26,233 bases of DNA. It comes from DATMYQ01 sp035560935 (GTDB taxonomy: Bacteria; Bacillota; Negativicutes; Sporomusales; Sporomusaceae). Location: the NCBI GenBank assembly GCA_035560935.1, contig DATMYQ010000172.1, positions 1 to 26,233 of the forward strand, given 5' to 3'. Positions 16,812 through 24,238 of this stretch are shown piece after piece. Made by a program: the position numbers and the translations under genes. The notes beneath the pieces were generated by a model. That model was not told the DNA's origin, did not search any database, and saw only the letters and a program-made list of their open reading frames with translations. Numbering within the stretch: position 1 is the first letter of the stretch; the number at the start of each line of letters is the position of its first letter.

Positions 16812-17563
16812 ATCATGGTATACCCCCCATCCACGGCGAAGGTTTGTCCGGTAATATAATTGTTGTCCTTCAGACACAGGAAGAGGATGGTCCCCATCAG
16901 ATCCTGCTCCTGCCCCAGGCGGCCCAGCGGCACGTTTTTGATATACTCTTTCAGAGAAAATCCGGAAAAAGTTTCTTTGGCCGTATCGGTTTCAATAATC
17001 CCGGGAGCGATGGCGTTGACCTGGATACCCAGTGCTCCCGCTTCCCGGGCCAGAGCTTTGGTGAAGCCGATAACACCGGCTTTGGCGGCAGAATAGTGGA
17101 CAAAACCCACACCGCCCACCCGACCCGCTACCGAAGCCATATTGATAATTTTGCCGCAGCCCTGTTTTTTCATTTGGCCGTAGACCGCTTTTGTCGCCAG
17201 GAACGTACCGGTCAGGTCGATGTTGATCACCGCCTGCCAGTCCTCCAGCGACATATCGCCGAATAACTTGACGGGAAAAATCCCGGCATTATTAATCAGG
17301 ACGTCAATCGCCCCGAACTGTTCTTTTACGGTTGCCGCCATCGTCTCCATTTCCGCCGGCGACGTCACGTTAGCCTTTAGCGCCAGCGCCTTCCCGCCGG
17401 TCACGGTGATATCGGCCTGAACGGCCGCGGCCGCGGCGGCGTTATTGGCATAATTTACGATCACCGTGGCCCCGGCCTGCGCCAGACCGAGGCAAATCGT
17501 CCGGCCGATGCCCCGCGAACCACCGGTTACAATGATCACCTGATCAGCAAGTGGCAGACTCAT
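16808..17563 (-). CDS. Short-chain dehydrogenase/reductase, FabG-like
   Basis: NAD(P)H-dependent oxidoreductase of 251 residues with a Rossmann fold. The cofactor loop TGGSRGIG (13-20), NNAG (91-94), Ser144 (NMASVAG), Tyr157 and Lys161 (HYSAAKAG) form the complete classical SDR set. The C-terminal DGGYTMI is the usual ending of FabG-like members. The Shine-Dalgarno GGAGG overlaps the stop of the lipoyl gene, and the coding region ends inside the start of the ketoacyl synthase gene. Pairing with that synthase suggests it reduces a 3-ketoacyl intermediate, but SDR substrate cannot be read from sequence. Confidence 0.93.
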   Translation of the reverse strand: MSLPLADQVIIVTGGSRGIGRTICLGLAQAGATVIVNYANNAAAAAAVQADITVTGGKALALKANVTSPAEMETMAATVKEQFGAIDVLINNAGIFPVKLFGDMSLEDWQAVINIDLTGTFLATKAVYGQMKKQGCGKIINMASVAGRVGGVGFVHYSAAKAGVIGFTKALAREAGALGIQVNAIAPGIIETDTAKETFSGFSLKEYIKNVPLGRLGQEQDLMGTILFLCLKDNNYITGQTFAVDGGYTMI

Positions 17564-17565
17564 CG

Positions 17566-17820
17566 TTAATCCTCCTTCACCGGTTCCGTGGAAATCAGGG
17601 CAATAACCTGCCCCACCTGGACGACATCGCCCGCTTCCACCAGCAGTTTCTGTATATAGCCGCTTTCCGGCGCTTCTACCTGAATGGCAATTTTATCGGT
17701 GGTGGCTTCGGCAATGTTCACACCGGCCTCCACTTTCTCCCCCGGCTGGCACAGCCATTCACTGAGACGGATGGAGGTTGCCCCTTCGGCAAATTTGGGA
17801 ACGGTCACTTCAATGATCAT
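17566..17820 (-). CDS. Stand-alone lipoyl-domain protein
   Basis: An 84-residue protein that is only a lipoyl domain of the E2 type. The fold begins MIIEVTVPKFAEGATSIRLS; the hairpin carries ATTDKIAIQVEAPESG, with Lys43 as the expected lipoylation site (TDK, not the MKM of biotin domains), and the return strand is QVGQVIALI. No catalytic, peripheral-subunit-binding or linker segment follows; it ends PVKED. It is 17 bases after lipB and 2 bases before the reductase. Such free domains act as swinging carriers for separate enzymes, as GcvH does, but this one does not look like GcvH. LipB next door would be the natural source of its octanoyl group. Confidence 0.9.
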   Translation of the reverse strand: MIIEVTVPKFAEGATSIRLSEWLCQPGEKVEAGVNIAEATTDKIAIQVEAPESGYIQKLLVEAGDVVQVGQVIALISTEPVKED

Positions 17821-17837
17821 TGTTATTCACCTCTGTA

Positions 17838-18494
17838 TTAATTTACTGTCCGCGCCATTAAGCCGACGCCAAAATGCCGGGAGAATTCCGCCAGAAAGTC
17901 GTTCCTCACTTGCTCAAGGGTCAACGTTCCGGCGCCCAGTTCCTGCAATGACGTCACGCCTTTATCCTGAATGCCGCAGGGAATGATATATTCAAAATGA
18001 CGTAGATCCGGATGGACGTTAATGGCCATGCCATGTTGCGTGATGCCGTGGCGTACGGCAATACCAATGGCGGCGACCTTTTTTTCTCCTACCCACACGC
18101 CGCTGGCACCGGCAATCCGCTGACCGTCAAAACCATAGAGCGTCAGTAGGTTGAGCATCACCTGTTCAAGCTGCCGAACGTATTCATGAACGGTTCTGAC
18201 GTATTCTTTCAAATGCAATATCGGCGAAATCACCAATTGCCCCGGACCATGATAAGTTACATCGCCGCCCCGGCTTACCTGCCGGACAGCAATTCCCGCC
18301 CGCAGCAGCTGTTCCCGCGGCGCCGTAATATGTTCGTCGGAAGCCGAACGGCCCAGAGTGATAACCGGATGATTTTCCTGAAACAACAATATGTCCTGAC
18401 CCTGCTCACGGCAACGCTGGTATAGCGTTTCCTGAACAGCAAAGGCTGCTCCATACTCCACCCGGTCCAGATCAAGCCAAAGAATTTGCACCAT
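17838..18494 (-). CDS. lipB: Octanoyltransferase LipB
   Basis: Transfers octanoate from octanoyl-ACP to the lysine of lipoyl domains, the first step of lipoate formation. It has 218 residues. The family markers are RGGDVTYHGPGQLV (His82), GVWVGEKKVAAIGI (Lys139) and IIPCGIQDKGVTSL (Cys173 as acyl-thioester residue), all intact. The ATG at 18494 overlaps the stop of the sigma-54 activator gene (TAATG); GGAGG is 11 bases upstream, so translation is probably coupled. The next gene encodes its likely acceptor. No lipoyl synthase (lipA) is in the window, so sulfur insertion must be encoded elsewhere. Confidence 0.95.
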   Translation of the reverse strand: MVQILWLDLDRVEYGAAFAVQETLYQRCREQGQDILLFQENHPVITLGRSASDEHITAPREQLLRAGIAVRQVSRGGDVTYHGPGQLVISPILHLKEYVRTVHEYVRQLEQVMLNLLTLYGFDGQRIAGASGVWVGEKKVAAIGIAVRHGITQHGMAINVHPDLRHFEYIIPCGIQDKGVTSLQELGAGTLTLEQVRNDFLAEFSRHFGVGLMARTVN

Positions 18495-20473
18495 TATTTA
18501 AACGCATCCTCCATTCCGTATTTTTTCAGCCGACGATACAGCGTGCTGCGCGATATTCCCAGCAACTCGGCGGCCTTTTGGCGTTCACCGGTTTGCCGCA
18601 ACGCATCGTTGATCAGTCTTTGTTCGCAGCTGTCCAGGTTCATTGTCGTCGGTCGGGTATCCGGCCGGGAAGGGGAATGGTCAATCTCTTCCTGGAGAAA
18701 ATCCGGCAAATGCTGCTCTTCAATCAAAGGACCATCGGCAAAATTCAGCGCCCGTTCCAGCACATTTTCCAGTTGCCGGATATTGCCCGGCCAACTGTAC
18801 TCCTGCAGCTTCTTCAGAACCGGCTGGCTGACTCCCCGGACAGATTTGTTGTAACGCACAGCCATACAACTCACGAAATGATCCACCAGCAAAGCGATAT
18901 CGTCAATTCTTGCCCGCAACGGCGGCACATCAATTTTAAAAATATTCAGCCGGTAATAGAGATCCTGGCGAAAGTTTCCTTGTCGGGCCTCCAGGGCCAG
19001 GTTTTTATTGGTAGCGGCTAGAATCCGCACATTGACCGGAATGGAACGGACGCCGCCAATTCGCTGGATGCAGCGTTCCTGCAGCACCCGCAGCAAAACC
19101 GCCTGGATATTGAGCGGCATTTCGCCAATTTCATCGAGAAAAATCGTACCGCCATTGGCCAGCTCAAATTTCCCTGGGCGCCCGTTCCGGCTGGCTCCGG
19201 TAAAGGCGCCGCCTTCATAGCCGAACAGCTCACTTTCAATCAGAGTTTCCGGAATGGCGGCACAATTGATCGCCACGAAAGGCTGCCCCGGTGAACTGGC
19301 GGTATGAATGGCCTGAGCAAACAATTCCTTGCCGGTACCGCTTTCCCCCTGGATCAGCACGGTGGACATGCTGCGGGCCGCCACCTGCGCCAGATGAATG
19401 GTCCGCAACATCACCGGGCTTTGTCCGACAATATCGGAGAAAACAAACCGGGCCTCCGCCCCGCTGATCTGGTTGACCACCTTGTGCAATTTTTTGATTC
19501 CCTTCAGCGTGGCCACGGCGCCGGCCACCTTGTCATCTTCCAGGACAATGGGCTGGGCGGTGATGTGGCAGTGGATACGCCCCCGGCGCGTGTCGATAAA
19601 AATCTCCCGGTCGGTGACCGTCTTTCCCCGGGTGGCCACTTTGGCCAGCAGCGGCTGCCCGTCCAGCAGTTCCTGAATCGTCTTCCCGCGGGCACCCGCA
19701 GTGCTAATCGCCAAAATTTTGGCCGCTTCCGAGTTGATTTCGAGGATATGTCCGCCGGCATCAATCGCCACCACACCGTCGGCGATCGATTCAATCACCG
19801 TTTTGAGGTATTGATTGCTCAACCAAATTTGCCGGTGATCTTCCGCGATGCGCAGCTGATTGCTGATCGCTTTGGCGGCGGCAGCCACCATGCCCAACGT
19901 GTGGGAATGAGTCAAGCGGGTAAGACCGCTCATGTTGAGAATTCCCAGTAATTGCCCTCCCGGGTCGAAAATAGGCGCGGATGAACAGGTCATCTCATGA
20001 TCTGCTTGATGATAATGTTCCGCTCCGACAATCTGGACCGGCTGCGCCAAAACAATCGCCAGTCCGATGCCGGCGGTTCCGGCTTCCTTTTCCCGCCAAA
20101 CCCCGCCGATCACCAAATTTCTTTCCTTTCCGGCCTCTTTCAGATTCTCATCGCTCATAATTTCCAGAATGACCCCGTCCCGGTCGGCGAAAAGAGTCAT
20201 AAACCCGGAATCTTTGACAAATGCCTGCAGTTCTTTCATGATCGGTAGCACAACCGCCATCAGGGCCGCGTTTTGCTGGAGACGGCTTTCCAGTTCATAT
20301 CGGTCCACGACGCTGGTTTTATTGCAAAGCCGGGGATTAAGGCCATGGGCTTTACAACGCAGCCAGGATTGAGTAACAAAAGAGCGGATATCTCCCTTAA
20401 TCTGACCGGTAGCGACAAAATGCTCCCAGGATGCTTTGGCGGTCTGTTCCCAATATTGCAGCTTGCCTTTCAC
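18494..20473 (-). CDS. Sigma-54-dependent activator, AcoR-like (GAF-PAS-AAA-Fis)
   Basis: Bacterial enhancer-binding protein of about 659 residues that opens sigma-54 promoters by ATP hydrolysis. After SFVTQSWLRC, typical of AcoR relatives, there is a GAF domain (about 60-215, with CSSAPIFDPGG), a PAS domain (about 225-330) and an AAA+ core. The core has Walker A GESGTGKE, the sigma-54 contact loop GAFTGA and Walker B GGTIFLDEIGEM. The end is a Fis-type HTH (RQKAAELLGISRSTLYRRL). I chose the GTG at 20473 because GGGGTGATG precedes it. ATGs at 20506/20503 lack a ribosome site and lie at the predicted transcription start. It leads the lipB operon and may also act on the sigma-54 promoter at 23076-23092. 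The ligand is unknown; AcoR relatives sense acetoin, glycols or related compounds. Confidence 0.93.
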   Translation of the reverse strand: MKGKLQYWEQTAKASWEHFVATGQIKGDIRSFVTQSWLRCKAHGLNPRLCNKTSVVDRYELESRLQQNAALMAVVLPIMKELQAFVKDSGFMTLFADRDGVILEIMSDENLKEAGKERNLVIGGVWREKEAGTAGIGLAIVLAQPVQIVGAEHYHQADHEMTCSSAPIFDPGGQLLGILNMSGLTRLTHSHTLGMVAAAAKAISNQLRIAEDHRQIWLSNQYLKTVIESIADGVVAIDAGGHILEINSEAAKILAISTAGARGKTIQELLDGQPLLAKVATRGKTVTDREIFIDTRRGRIHCHITAQPIVLEDDKVAGAVATLKGIKKLHKVVNQISGAEARFVFSDIVGQSPVMLRTIHLAQVAARSMSTVLIQGESGTGKELFAQAIHTASSPGQPFVAINCAAIPETLIESELFGYEGGAFTGASRNGRPGKFELANGGTIFLDEIGEMPLNIQAVLLRVLQERCIQRIGGVRSIPVNVRILAATNKNLALEARQGNFRQDLYYRLNIFKIDVPPLRARIDDIALLVDHFVSCMAVRYNKSVRGVSQPVLKKLQEYSWPGNIRQLENVLERALNFADGPLIEEQHLPDFLQEEIDHSPSRPDTRPTTMNLDSCEQRLINDALRQTGERQKAAELLGISRSTLYRRLKKYGMEDAFK

Positions 20474-20515
20474 TCCATCACCCCACATTATTCTGCTGAC
20501 CATCATTTTACATTC

Positions 20516-20544
20516 ATTATATATGCCAAATCAGGCGTCGACAA
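20516..20544 (-). promoter_or_regulatory. Sigma-A promoter of the activator-lipB operon
   Basis: On the minus strand TTGTCG (20544-20539) and TATAAT (20521-20516) are 17 bases apart. The -10 is perfect and the -35 matches 4 of 6. The predicted start near 20509 supports the GTG at 20473 as the true start codon of the activator. Confidence 0.65.
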
Positions 20545-20661
20545 TCAATCTGCCGGATAATTCTGACGGTGGTGTGATGGAGGGAAATGGCATCACGGAA
20601 CAAATTTTACCCAGACCCCGGGTTCATCCCTTACCATAATTTTATTTACTCTTTTTGAGGT

Positions 20662-21972
20662 TCAGCCTAACGTCCCCGACTTTGCCAGTTTTTGCAGGTC
20701 GCCGTTTAACTGAGCAAAGATATATACGGGCGCACAACCCGGATAATACGTCACTGTTTTTGCCAGTTTGGCCGCCTGACGAATGTTGTCCGACGTCGGG
20801 AAGTATTCCCAGCAATCGCCGACGACAAACAAATTCTTGTCCTTGGCGCTTTGGGGGTCAAAGTCCGGCAGGCCGCCGGCCACAACCACGACTTCGCCCC
20901 GTTCTTTCAGAAAATCGGCCATGATGATACCGCTGTTTTTAAAAGAATCCAGCGCGCCGCGAACATTGACATAGCAGCCGGGACAGGTCTGCTGCGCGCA
21001 AACTGTCAGCCCCTTGTACATGCCCACCGGATTGTCGTTGGGTCGCAGGAAGAAGCGCCGTACCGACGCGGTCGTCTCGCCGACCACTTCAATCTTATTC
21101 AGGTCCATTTCTCCCAGGTCATCGGTACCCGCGCACCGAATCGCCGGAATTTCAATCGGTTCAAAGCCCATGATATAGGCGGAAACCGCGTCAGTGGCGA
21201 CTGTATCGGTCCCGGCAATCACCAGATTCATTTCGATAGGTGTACCGGCATGAGGTCCCTGGCCTTCCATACCGATCAGCGCATCCACAATGGTCAAATC
21301 GGCTTTGCGTACCCGGTAAAGATCGGCCATTTTTTGACCCAGGTCGATACGGTGAGCGCCCTGCTGCTGGGCGCTGGGATGAACATTGGGAATGATGCCG
21401 TTCCAGTTTTTTAACCCCAGCGTCACGGTGCCCGCCAGATGCACTTTCATCTTCGGCAAATTGATTAATACGTCGGCGTCCAGTACCGGCTTGAACACGG
21501 CCGCTTTCTTAAACACCTTGGCGTCGGGAATATCCACTTCCACAATTTCCGCTTCGTCAAAATAAATCACTTTATCCGCGCCGCCCCTTTTGGCCGCCGC
21601 TTCCATACCGGAATCGCGGAAAGCGGGCTTGGCCCGCCCCACATGCAGGCCCAGCGAAGGATTGTCACCCACCCAGACTTCGCTCGCCTGGGAATTTTCT
21701 TTGAAGTAGGAGACGACAGCTTCGACCATCCGGGGATCCACCACCGCATGACTTTCCGCCGGTGCCTGAAAGGCGAGATTGGGTTTGATCAGCACCGTTT
21801 GCCCTGGTTTGATAATGGTATCCGGAGAACCGATCGCCAACTTGACCGCCTGGGCCACCGCCGCCTTGATCTTGACCATATCCGCGTCCATACGGACGAA
21901 TTTCCCCTTCATGAACGAGTCATTACCTTCCAATTGACCGGATTTTACCACTGCCACTTTGGGATTGCTCAT
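20662..21972 (-). CDS. DUF362 domain-containing protein
   Basis: Cytoplasmic protein of 436 residues without a signal peptide. The DUF362 core is recognised by VLIKPNLAF near the N-terminus, INLPKMKVHLAGTVTLGLKNWNGIIP in the middle, and IAGTDTVATDAVSAYIMG. The C-terminal third has several cysteines (CAQQTCPGCYVN, GDCWEY, YYPGCAP). The family has no settled function; several members sit with iron-sulfur or redox genes. GGAGG precedes the ATG at 21972. It follows the aquaporin gene on the same strand after 165 bases that contain a MITE-like element, so co-transcription is possible but not certain. Confidence 0.85.
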   Translation of the reverse strand: MSNPKVAVVKSGQLEGNDSFMKGKFVRMDADMVKIKAAVAQAVKLAIGSPDTIIKPGQTVLIKPNLAFQAPAESHAVVDPRMVEAVVSYFKENSQASEVWVGDNPSLGLHVGRAKPAFRDSGMEAAAKRGGADKVIYFDEAEIVEVDIPDAKVFKKAAVFKPVLDADVLINLPKMKVHLAGTVTLGLKNWNGIIPNVHPSAQQQGAHRIDLGQKMADLYRVRKADLTIVDALIGMEGQGPHAGTPIEMNLVIAGTDTVATDAVSAYIMGFEPIEIPAIRCAGTDDLGEMDLNKIEVVGETTASVRRFFLRPNDNPVGMYKGLTVCAQQTCPGCYVNVRGALDSFKNSGIIMADFLKERGEVVVVAGGLPDFDPQSAKDKNLFVVGDCWEYFPTSDNIRQAAKLAKTVTYYPGCAPVYIFAQLNGDLQKLAKSGTLG

Positions 21973-22004
21973 TTTCTTTCCTCCATTTCTATTTTAATGT
22001 TTCA

Positions 22005-22068
22005 GGGAGTCACTGATTAGCGGAAAAAGATTTGTTTTGGCGTGTGATGTGAATTAATCAGTGCTTCC
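22005..22068. repeat. MITE-like element with terminal inverted repeats
   Basis: A 64-bp element bounded by GGGAGTCACTGATTA (22005-22019) and TAATCAGTGCTTCC (22055-22068), which are imperfect inverted repeats. The inner part includes GGCGTGTGATGTGAATTAA. About 32 bp of it recur in opposite orientation at 14804-14836, so it is a dispersed repeat. It codes for nothing. Confidence 0.7.
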
Positions 22069-22137
22069 TTAGATTATTTCCCGGGAAATTACAAAGTTAC
22101 GCCCCGTGTAAGCCGCCAATCGTTTTCCGTTTATTTG

Positions 22138-22968
22138 CTATCCTGGGGGAGGATTGGCCGGCGGGTAAAGCGGCAAAAGTATTTTTTCATAAATAAACCC
22201 ACCCAAAACGCCACCAACAATGGGCGCCAGCGACAGAATCAAAAATTCTCCCCGCGGTCCGGGAATGGCCATCTCACCCCAACCTAGAAAATAGGCCAGA
22301 ATCCGGGGCCCCAAGTCCCGGGCGCCGTTTAAGGAAGCCATCGACAAAGGAGCGGTAATGGCGACAATCGCGAACACGCCCACTCCCAAGATCAGCGGGA
22401 ATTGGCTAATATGAGGCACCAGAGCATTACGTTGTTCCAGTAATACGAAAATCATCAGCACCAATAACGCGGTACCGATGCATTCCGAAAGAAAGCCAAC
22501 CATTAAAGGCACCTTGGCATACGCTTCCGGCGTAAAGCCCACAATACCGGGATTGGGGATATAACAGGTAAAAACCATGGCGCTCAGCTGACTGCCAAAT
22601 TGACCCCGGACCAGATGATTCGCCGCTTCGAACGGAGCGGCAAAGCCCTGGAACAACACCCACAGCGTCAATGCGGCAAAAAAAGCCCCCACCGTCTGAC
22701 TGACGATAAACGGAACGACCTGTTTCCAGGGGAATCCTTTCCACACCGCCAGCGCAATGGTCACGGACGGATTGTAATGCGCTCCGGACACGGTCGCCCC
22801 CACATATACCGCCAGCACCACGGCAAAAGCCCATAGCCACATGACCGGCAATAAATCCTTAAACGCGCCCACATATACCGCCACAAACACGGCTCCCAAG
22901 CCAAAAAAACAGAGTATATACGTACCGATGAATTCCGCCAGATACTTACTGCCCCAAGACTCTTTCAA
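22138..22968 (-). CDS. Aquaporin / glycerol facilitator-like channel (MIP family)
   Basis: Inner-membrane channel of 276 residues with six hydrophobic helices and two half-helix motifs. The first pore motif is SGAHYNPSVT (N66-P-S instead of N-P-A) and the second is SLNGARDLGPR (N214-G-A instead of N-P-A), followed by Arg217 and Asp218, which glycerol facilitators conserve. Trp46 lies where E. coli GlpF has its selectivity Trp48, so small polyols are more likely than water alone. The start is a TTG at 22968 with GGGGGAG upstream; a longer frame to 23082 gives a non-homologous start. A sigma-54 promoter match lies about 110 bases upstream. Confidence 0.9.
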   Translation of the reverse strand: MKESWGSKYLAEFIGTYILCFFGLGAVFVAVYVGAFKDLLPVMWLWAFAVVLAVYVGATVSGAHYNPSVTIALAVWKGFPWKQVVPFIVSQTVGAFFAALTLWVLFQGFAAPFEAANHLVRGQFGSQLSAMVFTCYIPNPGIVGFTPEAYAKVPLMVGFLSECIGTALLVLMIFVLLEQRNALVPHISQFPLILGVGVFAIVAITAPLSMASLNGARDLGPRILAYFLGWGEMAIPGPRGEFLILSLAPIVGGVLGGFIYEKILLPLYPPANPPPG

Positions 22969-23075
22969 TTTCTCTCCCCCTCGTTTATTTTTCGTTTCGC
23001 AGGAAAGGTTATCCGGTTGCCCGTGCCGGATGTTCCAGCCTCCTTTCTCTGGTATTGGGGTTTTCCATACATTAT

Positions 23076-23092
23076 TGCACAAAACATGCCAA
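23076..23092 (-). promoter_or_regulatory. Sigma-54 (-24/-12) promoter of the aquaporin gene
   Basis: The minus strand reads TTGGCATG-TTTT-GTGCA, against the consensus TTGGCACG-N4-TTGCA. The invariant GG and GC are separated by exactly 10 bases. Only two positions differ (C to T, T to G). No sigma-A promoter of similar quality is seen for the aquaporin. An AcoR-like sigma-54 activator gene lies downstream at 18494-20473. Confidence 0.65.
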
Positions 23093-23108
23093 TGGCATAA
23101 TCATTCAA

Positions 23109-23123
23109 AAATTGCCGCAATTT
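23109..23123. promoter_or_regulatory. 15-bp palindrome upstream of the sigma-54 promoter
   Basis: AAATTGC-C-GCAATTT is a perfect palindrome around a central C. Its near edge is 17 bases upstream of the -24 element. It could be a repressor or activator site; its owner is unknown. Confidence 0.4.
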
Positions 23124-23164
23124 CTCCGGAAATCCATTCCTAGTCGTATCCGTGCCTCAAAAAT

Positions 23165-23207
23165 GGTGTGTCAAAAAGACCGGTTGTCCGGGTCATTTTG
23201 ACACACC
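23165..23207. repeat. Long inverted repeat (17-bp arms)
   Basis: GGTGTGTCAAAAAGACC (23165-23181) and GGTCATTTTGACACACC (23191-23207) pair with one mismatch around a 9-base loop. No T-run follows outside the arms, so a terminator is doubtful. It is 73-115 bases upstream of the -24 element, the usual range for sigma-54 activator sites, but it could also be a remnant of insertion-sequence ends. Confidence 0.6.
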
Positions 23208-23408
23208 GCGAAACATCGCTGACACATGCAGGAAATCTTTCTTCAATTTAGTCCAAATTCCATCCGGCTCAAGTGGTCAGCCCGGCTTGCTATTCCTCCA
23301 CACATCGCCACACACTTGAACAGCAACAGCTTTTGCTTCTCGCAGCGGGCAATGCCATGACACCCGCGTGCTCCGGAAAATGGATGGCCGTCGTCGGTTA
23401 TTTGGGTA

Positions 23409-23437
23409 TTTACAAAGCTCAGCATATGGAGTAATAT
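23409..23437 (+). promoter_or_regulatory. Sigma-A promoter of the GntR-MFS operon
   Basis: TTTACA (23409-23414) and TAATAT (23432-23437) are separated by 17 bases. The predicted start lies at about 23444, inside the inverted repeat at 23442-23472. Confidence 0.65.
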
Positions 23438-23441
23438 TAAG

Positions 23442-23472
23442 GCGAACTTGTCAGACAGCATGACAAGTTCGC
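23442..23472. promoter_or_regulatory. Probable GntR/FadR-type operator
   Basis: GCGAACTTGTCA and TGACAAGTTCGC are perfect 12-bp inverted arms with a 7-base spacer. TTGTCAGACA inside it fits the T-x-GT-(N)-AC-x-A style of FadR-subfamily sites. It covers the predicted transcription start and ends 3 bases before the ribosome binding site of the GntR gene, so autorepression is likely. Confidence 0.7.
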
Positions 23473-23488
23473 TTTAAGGAGGATCATG

Positions 23489-24190
23489 ATGTTTGTGAAA
23501 GCAACCGACCGGAAACTTTATGAGGACGTCGTCAGCCAGATCAAAACCGCCATTGAAACCGGAGCGCTGAAGGCTGGTGAAATGCTGCCTTCCGAAGAAA
23601 TATTATCCCGTAATATTGGCGTCAGCCGGGCCACCGTCCGGGAAGGCCTGCGGGTCTTAAGCCTGATGGGCCTGGTGGAAACCCGCCGGGGCAAAGGAAC
23701 CATTGTCACCGCCGCCGGAGCGGATTCCTTCCGGGAAAAATTTGCGGATCTGCGCCAAAAAAGCGGCGAGCACGTGGCTCACGCTTCCCAGGTGGATATG
23801 CTGCTGGAACCCGGAGTGGCCGGACTGGCGGCGGAGAACGCCACGGAAGAGGACCGGAAAAAATTAAAGCAAACCCTGGATGATATGGAAACCGCCCTGG
23901 CTAACGGAGAAACCGGCGAAGCCGAATCCCTCCACTTCCATCAATGTCTGGTGGAAGCGGTGCGAAATCCGCTGCTTGCCGCGATTTTCGAATTGACCCG
24001 GGACGTTCATACCCGCAGCCGTACGCTGCTGGCGATACTGCCGCAGCGCCCCCGGCAGATCTTCAAGGAACATTACAAAATTTACGACACCGTCTGTCGG
24101 GGCGACAGCCGTCAGGCCAAACGGTATATGGAAGAACACATACGAAAAGTTCGTGAGGCCCGGGAACGCTTTTTCAGTCTCGGTGAATAG
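23489..24190 (+). CDS. GntR-family regulator, FadR subfamily (FCD domain)
   Basis: DNA-binding regulator of about 233 residues. The N-terminal winged HTH reads LPSEEILSRNIGVSRATVREGLRVLSLMGLVETRRGKGTIV, a textbook GntR pattern. The C-terminal all-helical FCD domain (about 95-225) has the metal/ligand-type residues in HFHQCLVEAVRNPLL and an EHYKIYDTVCRGD segment. AAGGAGG is followed by two adjacent ATGs (23486 and 23489); the second has the better spacing. A strong inverted repeat lies directly upstream. It is 48 bases before an MFS transporter on the same strand, which is probably its regulated partner. FCD regulators usually respond to small organic acids. Confidence 0.94.
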   Translation: MFVKATDRKLYEDVVSQIKTAIETGALKAGEMLPSEEILSRNIGVSRATVREGLRVLSLMGLVETRRGKGTIVTAAGADSFREKFADLRQKSGEHVAHASQVDMLLEPGVAGLAAENATEEDRKKLKQTLDDMETALANGETGEAESLHFHQCLVEAVRNPLLAAIFELTRDVHTRSRTLLAILPQRPRQIFKEHYKIYDTVCRGDSRQAKRYMEEHIRKVREARERFFSLGE

Positions 24191-24238
24191 ACACTGGTTA
24201 ACTATTGTAAAACACTGACAAATGCAGAGGAGTTTTTT

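Larger units (their letters stand above)
22969..23488. other. Regulatory intergenic region, aquaporin to GntR gene
   Basis: About 520 bases with no supported gene. From left to right it holds the aquaporin leader, a sigma-54 promoter match (23076-23092), a 15-bp palindrome (23109-23123), a long near-perfect inverted repeat (23165-23207), and the promoter and operator of the GntR gene (23409-23472). The stretch 23208-23400 shows nothing I can name. Confidence 0.6.

Noticed and set aside
15570..16859. 429-codon open frame on the plus strand
   Set aside because: Antisense to the ketoacyl synthase gene; Arg/Gly/His-rich with no recognisable domain.
23243..23461. 72-codon minus-strand frame in the aquaporin-GntR gap
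   Set aside because: No ribosome site, no domain, and its start lies inside the GntR promoter/operator.
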